Positions 33,731 to 45,077 of a DNA stretch of 64,000 nt are shown here, one piece after another. Within the stretch, counting starts at the first letter, position 1; each line of letters starts with the position of its first letter. The translations under genes were made by a program, and so were the position numbers. The notes beneath the pieces are model-generated. The model saw nothing but the letters and a program-made list of their open reading frames with translations, made no database searches and had not been told where the DNA came from. This DNA is from Ascarosepion bandense. Its lineage: Eukaryota > Mollusca > Cephalopoda > Sepiida > Sepiidae. The stretch covers positions 5,659,001-5,723,000 of the forward strand of contig JBBBDQ010001122.1 of NCBI GenBank assembly GCA_037127315.1, written 5' to 3'.

Positions 33731-34445
33731 ATAGAAAAACAAGAGATATATACTACTTGTATAAAAGAAAGAAGGAAGATAGCAGTGTTTAATGACTGTT
33801 TCAGTGAAATGGGAAAAGTTGTCAATTTCAAATCTTTTCATTTGAAAAAACCAGCACTCATATTTTTTATTGTTATTGCAATATTTTGCTAAAGTTGTTA
33901 AACGCTAATATTTAACGATATAATTGGGGAATTTCTACAGCTATATTATTGTCATAGAACTCGCTATGAGCTTATTCAACCATTAACTGAAGAATTAAGT
34001 ATGATTCATGAGAAAATTCAAATAGAAACCATGAAATTTTCATAGGACTTTTTAATTTTTGTATTTCATTTTTTGAAGATTTTTTTTTAATAAAGAAAAT
34101 AACATTGTGATGAAGGACTGCTAAAAAGGGCACTAATCAACTGTTTTAGAAAAAATCTTCAAAAGTCAATTCCAATTAATATAATTTCTGTTTGAAAAAT
34201 ACACGACAGTATTTTACTAAATGGAAATAGTAAATTTAAACTTTTAGCTTTCAATTAAAACTAAACTTTCAATTAAAGCTAAATTTCATTTATCAAAATT
34301 CCTTTTAAAACTTAGGTATCGCAATTTGTCATAAAAAAAGTGGAGGTATCTACGTTAAACATTTCTATTTTCCTTTTCTTTCTAACTAAATCTGTGTCTC
34401 AGACATTTCTCTTAATAATTTAAAAACAATTTTGCAGATGCTTCA

Positions 34446-34508
34446 ATACTTCTTGACCTTTTGGTTAAGATCAAAGTGTAGTATCTGTTCTTATCAACTC
34501 AATCTGAT
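34446..34508 (+). pseudogene. U2 snRNA 5' fragment
   Basis: It matches the 5' end of U2 snRNA with few changes: CTTGACCTTTTGGTTAAGAT, then CAAAGTGTAGTATCTGTTCT and TATCAACTCAATCTGAT. The branch-point recognition region is retained (GTAGTATC). It stops after about 63 nt, so it is a truncated pseudogene. Confidence 0.85.
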
Positions 34509-34554
34509 TCTCTCTCTCTACTTCTGTCTGTTTTCTCACTAAAACCAAATGGTG

Positions 34555-34660
34555 TCTTTCCCCTCTTTCCACGTAATCAAAACTGAATAATCTAATATTT
34601 ATGTTGTATTCGCAGGGTATAACTGTCATGCAAACTAACGAAGAGAGAGATAAGAATAAT
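34555..34660. repeat. Dispersed repeat shared with 21169-21270
   Basis: It starts some 45 bp after the U2 fragment and matches 21169-21270 in ordered blocks. Confidence 0.5.
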
Positions 34661-35288
34661 TATGATAGGATTATGACATGACCAATATCTGTCGGTGATG
34701 GAGTGGTGGGGAATAACTCTGTAATTAAAACCCTTTCAAAAATAAGGTAGCCATTATAGAAATATGAGGTTCAATTTAATAATTACGTAATTGAATTTTA
34801 CAAAAAAAATATCAATTACTTAGAATATAATAAATTCTTTACAGCTGGTTTCTATTATCTGTTATCTCCATTCAAAAATTAAGTGGTTATTGCATCAGCT
34901 TTTCTTATCCTTTTGTGATGAAAATCACATTAAATTGATGAACCTCTCATGGGAAAAGTAAAGATTAACAAGAATAACAAAACCTGATATTACTCATATG
35001 TCAAAGTAACTTTTTCAAAAAATTCAAACCCTGTCAGGTGATAGGGCAACACTTGAGTTAATTTATAACCTGCTTCATGTATAAATGAACCACATTTCTT
35101 CAAGCCTAATCAGAAAAACAAATCTAGCTTATCAAGTTTAAAAATGTTTTATAGCATTAGGTTAAGATAAAATGAATGAGTGCAACCTTTTGCTCTTTTT
35201 CTTTCTGTTTATGCAGATATTTGTCATTTTAAACCTTTGCATCTCCTCTTTTGAATTATCCCATTACGTTTTTCTCCTTTTTTTTTTT

Positions 35289-35310
35289 ATATATATATAT
35301 ATATATATAT
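35289..35310. repeat. (TA)n microsatellite
   Basis: A TA tract followed by CTGTCTGCAGATGACTA, which resembles the family 3 SINE end. Confidence 0.9.
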
Positions 35311-35442
35311 CTGTCTGCAGATGACTATTTACGCTTTCACACCCTGATTGAGCACTCTGGAAGAATGGTAAACTTTGAAAAACAGTAGCTACTCTGGCAT
35401 GTACACATCGCTCATGCAGTAAAATGAATAAGAGCACTCTGG

Positions 35443-35620
35443 CGTATAATGATAATATACACGCTAAAAAGTCTGCCTTCTTCTACCGAATGCCCATAGC
35501 CTAGAGGTAGAATCGCCAACTGACGCCAATTTGGTCGGGTTTCAATCCTGGGTTAAAAGCAATCAAAAATCTAACCATACTGATGAGCTGTGATACAGCG
35601 AAACAGATCTGTCTGTGGAT

Positions 35621-35670
<50 letters not shown>

Positions 35671-35680
35671 ATATATATAT
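35443..35680 (+). mobile_element. tRNA-like SINE, family 3 with (TA)n tail
   Basis: The clearest copy: CATAGCCTAGAGGTAGAATC (A box), GGGTTTCAATCCTGGG (B box), CTGATGAGCTGTGATACAGC, and a 3' end GGATGACTATATATATATAT running into TA, TG and TA tracts up to 35680. Confidence 0.75.
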
Positions 35681-35734
35681 AGCTTATCAGTAAAGTTGAA
35701 TAAATGTGATTCCTCTTGTTATTCTATCTTCTTC

Positions 35735-36190
35735 TGTGCAGTATTCTTTCAGAACATAGGCAATCATGGTTCTCCACATCTCCCTATCCCTTGTAACGCT
35801 TAACACCCCTTCTATTATTTTGCTCACCTCCCACTCTGCCATCCATCTGCTCAAGTCCATCAAGTATGTCACACATTGTTTTCCCCTGTCTCTCTCTTTC
35901 CCTCTATCCATCCTGTGAGCATCAGACTCTCCAAGCCCTCCTTCCTCACTACATGTCGCTGAAATTTCAGCAGTCTTTTCCTGGTGTTAAGTATCAGTTT
36001 CCTTTTCGTATCCCTCCTTCCCAAAATCTTGTTGTTGCTCACATGTTCTGTCCTTGGTATCATCAGCATCTTTCTGTAGAACCACATTTCGGCTGCTTCA
36101 AGTCTTTCTTTCATCTTTGAGATTGTCCAGCATTCACTGCCATTTTGAAGGACAGACATCACATAATCAATAAGTTAAAACCTGGCTACT
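35735..36190 (-). pseudogene. RTE-like LINE (family B), C-terminal region
   Basis: The best-preserved family B piece. The minus strand reads GSECWTISKMKERLEAAEMW, FYRKMLMIPRTEHVSNNKIL, RKRLLKFQRHVVRKEGLESL and MLTGWIEGKR, continuing in another frame with TYLMDLSRWMAEWE. This is a C-terminal region known from RTE-like elements. One frameshift and several missense changes are visible. Confidence 0.8.
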
Positions 36191-36199
36191 ACATTTACA

Positions 36200-37559
36200 A
36201 AGGTCAAATACAATATCTGTGGTGCTTGGAGGCTGGAATCTCTGTTAGATTGGATCACGTGCCATCGATTCCCAAAGTTTATTTCTGGTGATCTGAATCG
36301 CTAAGATTAGTTTGGTCATAGTTGCAAGTTTTGCTTAACAAAGAACTAAGGAAATCTATGGAGACCTCTCTAGAAACAAACACTCAGGAAACAGGAAAAA
36401 AAGATGTGGTGGAGTAGTTGATACAGTAATCGGAAGACATTTGGCACAAATTAGTAAAGTTAAGAAAGTTCAGAATTTGACTGGTTATCTTGTGTGGTTG
36501 CTACAGTTTGCTTGTTTTTGTAATAAATATATATGATAAAATATCTTTTATGGTATGCTATATTTATAGGGTAAAACAGCTCAATATCTAGGATAGAGCA
36601 TGTGTAAATAGGTGACCAGACATTGAATGGCCATTGTCTATTTCAAGCTTGAATACAATATTCAGATCTGACATTAAATCCGTAACTAAACTTTAAAACT
36701 GCATTTTATTTTGTATTCAAATTTAGTTCTTTTTTGTTAGTAGCTGAAATGAGGAAATATTATCTATATGACTGTCATGAATTCTGTGTTTCTGGTGATC
36801 TTTTTTCCTATAAATATTATATTTATTAATTACACATATTTAAGTATTTAAAAAGGAAAGTTTTAACAGAAATAATATTGACTCCTTACACAATATGCAG
36901 CAATGTTCAATTTACATACTCCGTTTAAATTCCAATTTTTATTTAGGGGATACCCTTTCTTATATTGATTTCAACATTGTAATTTTAAAATATATCTTTA
37001 AAATTGTTCAGTATAAATAAGATTAGAAAAATTTAAGTAGTTAAGCAATAAAAAAGAACTAATCCTTTAAATATTTTAATGAAATGCAATGTTTTTTAAG
37101 ATTTTTTATTTCTGCTTATCAATTCAGTATTAACTGATTTTATATACCTTATCACAGATGTATTGTTATATGTGGCTTATAAGGACTAAAAGGAGAGTAT
37201 ATTATTATTATTATTGCAGATATTTCTTAGATTAACAAATTTTCTAAAATTTTAGTCTCTGGATTTATTTACATTCTTCTAAATCACTGAAAATCAACAA
37301 ATCTTTTGTGTATAGCTATTGATATTTTTCTTTATTGATTAACAACAATAATAATAATTCTGCCCTTTACACACAATGCACAAAAAAGTCTCGAAAAAGG
37401 AATTTCTATAATGAACAGTTTGACATTTTCTGTTTCTCTATCCTTAACTATAGTATTTTCATTGTTAAAAAATGACAAAAAAAATCCATTATTATGGGAA
37501 CAAAACATATTTAGGACTCATCAAAGCATTGTGTAACATTTAAATTTTGAAAATTAAAT

Positions 37560-37593
<34 letters not shown>

Positions 37594-37815
37594 CTGAACT
37601 AGATATTCAAATAAAGTATGATATTCAAATATATATTCGTGTATGGGTAATAACTAGTCATATTATAAAAACAACTTTCAGAGACCTCCTCACAGATTTC
37701 AAGAGGGCAACAAGGAATTAGCAAACAGTATTTGAAAAACTGTTTTAAGTTATGTCAATTTTGGCCATGTTTTTCAAGGACTTGGTGAGCAATTATTTTT
37801 TTCTCATTTTCTCTC
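36200..37815. other. Intron 1, no supported feature
   Basis: AT-rich sequence with a T run of about 26 at 37568-37593. No coding or repeat family was recognised. Confidence 0.45.
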
Positions 37816-37820
37816 TTAGT

Positions 37821-37990
37821 CTTTCCAATACAACTAAGAGTATCTATTATCTTATGCCTCTACTCTTCTCTCACCCATTGCCTGTATCTTCACACTCTCT
37901 TCCTTATCCCTTTCAACACAACTGATTATCCATTATCTCATGCTTTTTACTCTTCTCTCATTTTTTGCCTGTATCTTCTCAGTCTCTTCA
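37821..37990. repeat. Imperfect tandem duplication, about 88-bp unit
   Basis: Two units, from CTTTCCAATACAACTAAG and CTTTCAACACAACTGATT, each followed by CATTATCTCATG (or variant), ACTCTTCTCTCA and TTGCCTGTATCTTC. Confidence 0.75.
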
Positions 37991-38186
37991 CCTGATCATC
38001 TTTTTTTCTAAATCTTGTACAAATATAGATTAGTTTCATATGTGAAAAATAAGGAATACAAATGTATTTTTTCAACTATATCCCCACTCTTCTTTCTTTT
38101 GCTATATCACGCCAGAAAGTATTTTCACATATTATCCCTAATAATTTCCTCTTTCTTTTATCCCCATTCCTCCTTTCTCTCTTTTA

Positions 38187-38211
38187 TTTATATATATATA
38201 TATATATATAG
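38187..38211. repeat. (TA)n microsatellite
   Basis: A TA tract just outside the left arm of the long palindrome. Confidence 0.9.
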
Positions 38212-38238
38212 TGTGTGTATTTTGGCAGCATTTTCTCA

Positions 38239-39239
38239 TTAATACAGGTTTCATTGAATAATATAGACAAGTTCTGTCTATTTATTTTGTGTAAGATCCA
38301 TTCGTATGATCTGATTCGTTTGATAGTGTTGTCATGGAAAGACAACAAAAAATCGCAATAATTGTTGATTTTTTTTATCAGGTCTGAGCTTTCGGCTTAC
38401 ATAAGCCATTATCAAAGGATGAACATTTAATGTTCAGTGAACATAGAACATTTAAATTATTATTAACAGAGTGGAGTTATATAAAGAAAATTAGACAGGT
38501 CCATTTTTTTGTGTGCACATGGCTGTAGGCCAAGAAGGAATGGTGGTAGTGGGTTTTTTGTTCATTTGAGTGTATTGTGGAACGAGAAACTGGGAGCCGA
38601 GTTTGAATTCCGGCTGAATCCATTGTATTCACTTACGCGCAAATACCCTTGGGAAAGGTATTAATCCGTCTCTTCCTTCCAGTTATGGGTTAAATAGCAG
38701 GACAGATTGGGTTCTATAGCCTTGGTCGGCAACCAGTCTACCACAGAAAGCAATGGCAACCTACTGCGGGATAATCTTCTGCCCAGTCAGTCATGTCTCT
38801 TTCGAGACATGATCGCCCAAGCATGTATCACATATGGCACCTAAACTGACTGACTGAGTGTATAGTGGCATGAGGGATTGGTCTGGTCATAGTTATTATA
38901 CTTACCCCCTACACCATAGTAGCAGCAGTTCCCAGACCAATCCCTCATGCCACTACCACCATTCCTTCTTGGCCTACAGCCATGTGCGACACAAAAAAAT
39001 GGACCTGTCTAATTTTCTCTATATAACTCCACTCTGTTAATAATAATTTAAATGTTCTATGTTCACTGAACATTAAATGTTCATCCTTTGATAATGGCTT
39101 ATGTAAGCCGAAAGCTCAGACCTGATAAAAAAATCAACAATTATTGCGATTTCTTGTCATCTTTCCATGACAACACTATGAAACTAATCTTACACAAAAT
39201 AAATAGACAGAACTTGTCTATATTATTCAATGAAACCTG

Positions 39240-39246
<7 letters not shown>
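38239..39246. repeat. Long palindrome, about 300-bp arms, interrupted by a SINE
   Basis: The left arm starts TTAATACAGGTTTCATTG. The right arm ends with its reverse complement, CAATGAAACCTGTATTAA (to 39246). Shared blocks include TCGCAATAATTGTTGATTTT, AGCTTTCGGCTTACATAAGC and GGCTGTAGGCCAAGAAGG. The arm continues to CATGAGGGATTGGTCTGG at the apex, with a family 1 SINE inserted in the left arm near the apex. TA tracts flank both ends. Confidence 0.9.
38573..38857 (+). mobile_element. tRNA-derived SINE, family 1, inside the palindrome
   Basis: The head has a small deletion (TTGTGGAACGAGAAACTGGG). The body is complete and ends CTGACTGACTGAG. Flanking TGAGTGTATTGTGG and TGAGTGTATAGTGG may be a target-site duplication. 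Confidence 0.85.

Positions 39247-39286
<40 letters not shown>
39243..39286. repeat. (TA)n microsatellite
   Basis: A TA tract at the outer end of the right palindrome arm. Confidence 0.95.
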
Positions 39287-39288
<2 letters not shown>

Positions 39289-39289
39289 A

Positions 39290-40630
39290 AGAGCATGTCT
39301 CAAGATGACTAGAAAGCTATTCTCCCCAAAGTTGTGTTTTCGACTGAGAATTTTTCAGCGTGTCATACATATTTATTTTTACTTTTCATTTTTCTCTAGC
39401 ATTTTTTTGCCTTCTACTTTTCCTTCCCCTTCCAGTTTCTCCCTGCTTCATAATATAATTTAGATTTTTTTTTTTTTCGAGAATTATAACTGATAGAAGC
39501 TTGGAAGAGCTAAAGATCAGACAGCTACTACACTCTGATACTAGGTAGAAAAAGATGATCCATACAAACATGCAGAATAATTTATAAATTAAAAAGAAAA
39601 ATTTCTAAATGTTATTTAATCTGTTTTTTCCCAAATTTTATTTGCCATATTTACTGCTACATAAGGTGCACTCTACTACCCCACAAAACAAACTCCTCCA
39701 AAATTAAACCTGTATCTTATACTTTAGTAGTTGGATTACAGATACTAGACTAAAATTGAAAAATCTTTGTTTGAGACGCTCCTTCACTTGATGAACCCAG
39801 AATTAAATATATTTGATTATAAACAATTAAATTTTGATTATAAATTAAAATGTTAAAATATTAAGAAAAACAAAAAAAAGACAAACAGTGACATCCAAGT
39901 GTGGATGAATCATCTGCTGAATATTCCTTGCTAAATTATATAAATGTTCTATGGTGTTTATTTTTGCTGCTGATAATATGTAATTAACCTTGTTTTGGAC
40001 TTGAAATTAAGGGAGAGGAACTAGAAAAAATCAAATTTGTATTCAAATCAAAACAAACTTTATTTCTTGCTAGAATAGTGTATATTGAATTTCCACTGAA
40101 ACTGCCATGAGGTTCATCTTTTTATAAAAATGTCAAGCCATTTTTTTTTTCCATATGAAATTCCTATATAGAAATCAAAATCTGGTCCAGTAAAAAGTTA
40201 AGAAATACATCTGTTGGGCAGAGAAAATGTGACTTTATATAAGAATTCAATGTAACGATAGTTTTTGATTTTAAGGAACATCATTGTTATTCTAATAGTT
40301 ATTTGGACCTTATATTGCTTTTGTTATTACTAAATTTCAGTTTAGCCATTCTTTATTTCATAAAATGAACCTGATGAAATACTGTAGCAACATTTACAAA
40401 AAAAAATGTCCAATTGTCCAAAGAAATTCATATTATACATAGACATTTTTTGCTAGTAATGTTTCCATTCATTCTTGACTACTGTCAATTTCTTTTTCCA
40501 GTGAATTTCTATAATCAGATGCAATGCATTTACATTATGCATATTACAACTCCTATCAGTATAGCTAAAAAAGAATGGTGGGGGGTCTTTATATAAGCAC
40601 CAAATGTGCTTTCTATAATTTTTCAAAAAG
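39290..40630. other. Intron 1, no supported feature
   Basis: AT-rich sequence with no transposon end, RNA gene or supported coding frame. Confidence 0.45.
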
Positions 40631-40637
40631 TCATGTG

Positions 40638-40755
40638 GCTTACAGCCATATCACATTGAATACACCAGTTCTCGCTCGATCACCGAAGTTAAGCAACATT
40701 GAGTCTGGTCGATACTTAGATGGGTGACCGCTTGGGAATACCAGGTGCTGTAAGC
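40638..40755 (+). pseudogene. 5S rRNA-like unit (head of composite SINE)
   Basis: It is 118 bp long and matches 5S rRNA closely from GCTTACAGCCATATCACATT to GGTGCTGTAAGC. The internal promoter region is well kept (CGATCACCGAAGTTAAGCAA; TAGATGGGTGACCGCTTGGG). It is followed after 9 bp by the tRNA-derived SINE head. A host 5S gene would not be fused to a SINE, so I call it a retroposon component. Confidence 0.85.
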
Positions 40756-41112
40756 GTTTAGTGATGGATGTGCGTTGTGGTGCAGTGGATATCAGCTCTG
40801 AAAGAGAAATCGATGAGCTGAGTTCGAATTCCAGTTGAATACCCTGCATTCACTTAAGCACTGGTACCCTTGGGAAAGGTATTAATCCATCCCTTCCCTC
40901 CAGTTATGGGTTAAATAACAAGGGTAGGACTTGGGGACCCTGCTCTTAAAAACAAATCCCAATGAATCTTGATACTCGAAAAGAAAAAAGTATTACTAGA
41001 CATAAGACTTGTATAAAAACAACAATAGTTGAAAGAAAAAGGTATTACCAGCAATAAATAAAATTTAGTTGGCAATAAATGACCCACCAAGGTTGATATG
41101 CCATAAAAACAA
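40638..41112 (+). mobile_element. Composite 5S-tRNA SINE, copy 1
   Basis: Order: the 5S-like unit, then the family 1 tRNA head (GGATGTGCGTTGTGGTGCAG; B box GAGTTCGAATTCC), the body up to TTATGGGTTAAATAACA near 40920, a different A-rich middle, and a terminal hairpin (GGCAATAAATGACCC...GGTTGATATGCC) before AAAAACAACC. The family 1 3' half (ACAGATTGGG onward) is absent. The second locus at 48879-49268 has the same arrangement. Confidence 0.75.
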
Positions 41113-41673
41113 CCAACCAAACAAAAAGTCATTATCATTCCAAAAGTTGATGTGAACTTCACATTTAAGCCTATTTATTCTAGACTTGAAAGAGGTTATA
41201 AAAATGGAAGATTGGGAAATGATTTGTTGCAATGTTCACATTTTAGTCTATTCATTCTAGACTTTGAGAAGACCATAAAATGGATCAGTTAATCAAAATG
41301 TCACAATTGCAAAAGCAACAAAAAGAATAACTTTCTTAATCCAAACAATTCTTGGAAAAACCAAATTGTTTATGGAACCCATTATGTCACAGGTAGGTTT
41401 CATGAAACAAATCCAGAAAGCCCTTCATTTTCCCTAAGGTTTCATTTTTCCCTAAGGTTTCATCCCTTGTGATTCCAGGTTTCCTGAATTCCTTCCCCAT
41501 TTTGAATTGCCATCTTGTATTAATTTTATTTATTATTATATATTTATGATTTCTGCAGAAAATTTAAATTCCCCCCATTTTGAAAACCACTGTTCTATTG
41601 AAAATTATATAGTGTTATAAGGGATGAAAGTATCATATTTTGTACGTTAGCAACTATTTTATTTGAACCCTGT

Positions 41674-41987
41674 TTCAGTTAAGTGCCAAACATGATACAC
41701 ACTTTGGGTGATCATGTCTTGAAAGACATGACTGACTGGGCAGATTATTATTCTGCAGTAGGTTGCCATTGCTTTTTGCGGTAGACAGATTGCCAGCCAA
41801 GGCTATAGAACCCAATCTGTCCTATTATTTAACCCATAACAGGATGGAAAAGATGGATTAATACCTTTCCTAAGGGTATCTGTACATAAGTGAATGCAAC
41901 AAATTCAACTGGAATTTGAACTTGACTCCCTGATTTGTCATTCCGAGTCGATATCCATTGCACCACAACGCACATCCCTGGTTAGGC
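41674..41987 (-). mobile_element. tRNA-derived SINE, family 1
   Basis: A nearly full-length, moderately diverged minus-strand copy. The head reads GTGGTGCAATGGATATCGAC on the minus strand. Confidence 0.85.
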
Positions 41988-42079
41988 TGGCAAATTTCAG
42001 CTTTCCTTGCCACTGCCCAATTACTTTATCTTTACTCTAACGCTTAGCTTTAATCACTTCCTATCTTCTTCTAGGTATT

Positions 42080-42300
42080 CAATATGCCATGTCCCTTCAG
42101 GAAATGGCTCTCCACAACTTTCTACCCATTTTAGTTATTAGGAACATTTTTTTTTTATTATCTCTCTCATTCCCTGTCCTGCCATCTATTTCCACAATTT
42201 CATTAGGTAGGTTACTTTTTGTTTCTCCTCTTGCCTTCAATATGTCTTGTGAGTGTCACGTTTCTTTTCCTCATTTTTTTGTTAGAAATTTCTCACAATA
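42080..42300 (-). pseudogene. RTE-like LINE (family B), short relic
   Basis: Plus-strand blocks CATGTCCCTTCAGGAAATGG, CTCTCCACAACTTTCTACC and CAATATGTCTTGTGAGTGTC parallel 16895-17100. Confidence 0.6.
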
Positions 42301-43920
42301 TAGTCATAGCTTCCTATTACTAACTAAATAATCTTGTCAGTAAATAAAAATTTATTAAACATTAAATATCAGTTTTTGCCCCCCCCCCCCCAATTAATTT
42401 AGCAATTTTTTTCATTGCTTTGAAAATCAGGAAGAACTAGATTGTCAGTGGTTGGTAACTAATGCAAACATTCCTGTCAGAATAATGCTATTATATACAG
42501 TGTGTAATAATTTCAGCTGGTTGTCTTCACTTGTGGGCTAGTCAAAGCTCTATCTTCAAACCTAGACAGCCAGCATCCTTCTGTCAAGAAGTTGCTACAT
42601 TCTGCTTTTCAATATTTCATTTTAAGTCTAAACTGAAAGAGTCATATACAATACCAAATTACTTTTTGTAAAGCATTTTTTTGACTTAATGCCAACACTT
42701 GATTGTAAGTTGGGAAATATTGACATCTTTCCGTAACAGAACGATAAGTTTTGACTTGGATTTAATGGGTTTTATATCATATTAGAAGTCTGCTTGTTCC
42801 TTAGTTAACATCTGTACATTACATCTTGTCATTACCTCAGATAAATAATGGATTATCCCATTTTGATTGCAAAGAAAAATGGAAGAAAAAGATGAGGGGA
42901 AGAAAAAGAAAGGGAACATAGAAGAAGCAATAATGCTCTCATGCTTTTAACATCTGCCTCAATGAAATAAAAAACCTTGTCAATTTTGAGTCATTTCACT
43001 TGTGCCCTTTTACTAATTTAAGTAATGACCTACATTCCTGGTTATATTTGTAATTGCAATATTTTGTTAAAGATGTTAAGCTAAAAAGATTTAATGATGC
43101 AATAGGGGAATTTCTTAAAGTATTTTATTGTTATGAATCTCAAAAGAAGTTTATTTTAATCTTTGAATTATGAATTGATTCCTCAGAAAACCCAACTAAG
43201 AAAATGTGACATTTCCACAGGTAATTGTTATAAAGTGTACACAATTCGACTTATCTTTTGATAAATAGATTCTCTCATTATCAGTTGATGCAAGACTGCA
43301 CTTTAACATACAAAAAGCAATACACCTACCCACCCCCAATCTCTGCCACCACTTCAGTGCCATTAAAGTGTAAGAGACCGAATCACATATTTATTGGTAG
43401 AACTGGCTGACTGACAGGCAAGATTAGTCCATTTAGTTTCGTGCAAATACCAGTTAGTCAGTTTTTGTAAGAAGATAATTAGATCCTCAAATAACCATTT
43501 TTTTCTTTTCCTTTTTAAATCAGTTTGGAAATTAATGAGAACTATGTGATAATTCTTTGTAATTTTAGGTGTTTGTCCTGGTAAGTGATGAGGGAGGATA
43601 ATTTTTTTTTTTTTTTTTTGTCCAAGAGCATCAGTACGCAAATGGAATCAATGGCAAAGATTGAGATGATGAAATATATCAGCAGCAACCAGTATTTAGA
43701 TATGGAATTTGCTGTCTATAATTTACATTAGTTTCTAGAGTAAGGGTTCTGAGTAAGTGGACGGGGGGGGGCATGGTTTTGGGGAAAAGGGTTCTTTTAA
43801 TTTTACTTGAGATATATATATATTTTTTATTTAAAGAATTTTGTTTATTGAATTTCAATACCAAAGCATTCTATCAAGCTTTTTGCTTATTGAAGTATGC
43901 TTCGGTTTATTTAATAATTA

Positions 43921-44300
43921 TGAATTAAAACATATTACTGCACACATATTCGAGGTCTGTTTGACCTTGGTTGGTGACTCACATAGTGTCGATCATGAAT
44001 AAATAGCATTTGGACGCTAGTGGAGATGACAACTCTGCGGATTTAGAGGAGTAAACCTCGATAAACTATCATGCTATTTCCTTGGGTAGCAGTAGTTCAT
44101 GTGGCGCCCAACGTAAGAGTGGTAGCGGTTCAGAGAACAGCTTGGTTGTGCGGATGACCATCTACTTGACAACGGACAAGCACATTGCTCCAGTTGGCGG
44201 CGAACTATGGCGAGATGGTGACTCGACAAATACCCATCCCCTTTGGAGGGGTTGGCGTTAGGAAGGGCATCCAGCCGTGAAAATTTGCTTCTATTTCATA
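43921..44300 (+). mobile_element. Possible LTR-retrotransposon 5' end
   Basis: The segment is richer in CpG than its surroundings. A candidate LTR ends CA at 44099 after AGTAGTT, contains AATAAA near 44000, and is followed two bases later by a primer-binding-like site. The LTR start is uncertain; TGAATTAAAACA at 43921 would give TGAA...TTCA ends. Near 44245 it meets GGCGTTAGGAAGGGCATCCA, a repeat I associate with cephalopods. No gag or pol is seen. Confidence 0.4.
44102..44114 (+). promoter_or_regulatory. Candidate lysine-tRNA primer-binding site
   Basis: TGGCGCCCAACGT equals the complement of the 3' end of tRNA-Lys(CUU), which ends ACGTTGGGCGCCA. The match stops after 13 bases. It is positioned as expected just after an LTR ending in CA. 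Confidence 0.45.
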
Positions 44301-44480
44301 TGTCATGTCAAATCCAGATATGGTTCGTAATAATGGGGCCAAAACTAATAGTGAAGGTATTGTTCGTAGTTGGGTGGGTCACTCTGTTGTGGGTCCCATT
44401 AGACCGTTAATGAACATCAGACCTGGACGGCATGGCAGAACTTCCAACCCTCAGACATTGAGAAAAAGGGAAGTAAAACC
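44245..44480. other. CpG-bearing repeat-like segment
   Basis: It starts with GGGTTGGCGTTAGGAAGGGC and continues into an open frame (44305-44583) with WVGHSVVGPIRPLMNIRPGR, which I do not recognise. It is probably a transposon piece, since composition differs from the flanks. Confidence 0.3.
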
Positions 44481-44639
44481 GGACAGAAGAAGATATTCCA
44501 GTTTCAAAATTCAACAGCATTTTCAGTTATTAAATTTATATAACTTCTCTATAAAGGTAATCTATGTAAATATATTTCAATAACATATGCATATTATTTG
44601 GAATTCATCTTTTGATTTGGACAATCTTTAAAGCGGGGA

Positions 44640-44705
44640 GTGGTATTCTGACATGGTGAAAAGGAAGCACTGAACAAAAAAAAATATTGAGAACAACTGC
44701 TCTAG
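44640..44705. repeat. Possible hAT-type MITE end
   Basis: AAAATATTGAGAACAACTGC followed by TCTAGA resembles ends of non-autonomous hAT elements (GAACCACTGCTCTAGA). The other end was not located. Confidence 0.3.
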
Positions 44706-45077
44706 ATTAAATTTGGTGTCAGGAATGGATTGTTTGCTTTCTGAAGCGGTAGAAAAACAATAAAACTGAACATTTCAATTGATTCCAATTCCAATAAAAT
44801 CCCATTACTCTCTATTGCCAGAACATTCAGAGTTTAAATTTTGATTTATGATCAACCAGTTCACAAAGCCTTCATGTGATTGGCTTGTACTCTTCAAGTT
44901 TAGAATATTTTAAAAAGCAAATATTTTTTTAATGTACCTTCAGAATATATGTGATCATGGCTCTCCACAGGTTCCTTCTCTTTATTATCTGTGAATTCTC
45001 ATGCATTCCTGGAAAAAATAGTGGAATGATTTCCTATTTCTTTCTCCACATTTTGGAATTCAGTTATCCTTCCTATA

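Noticed and set aside
40638..40755. Functional 5S rRNA gene
   Set aside because: Fused to a SINE head, several substitutions, no T-run terminator right after; a second diverged copy has the same fusion.
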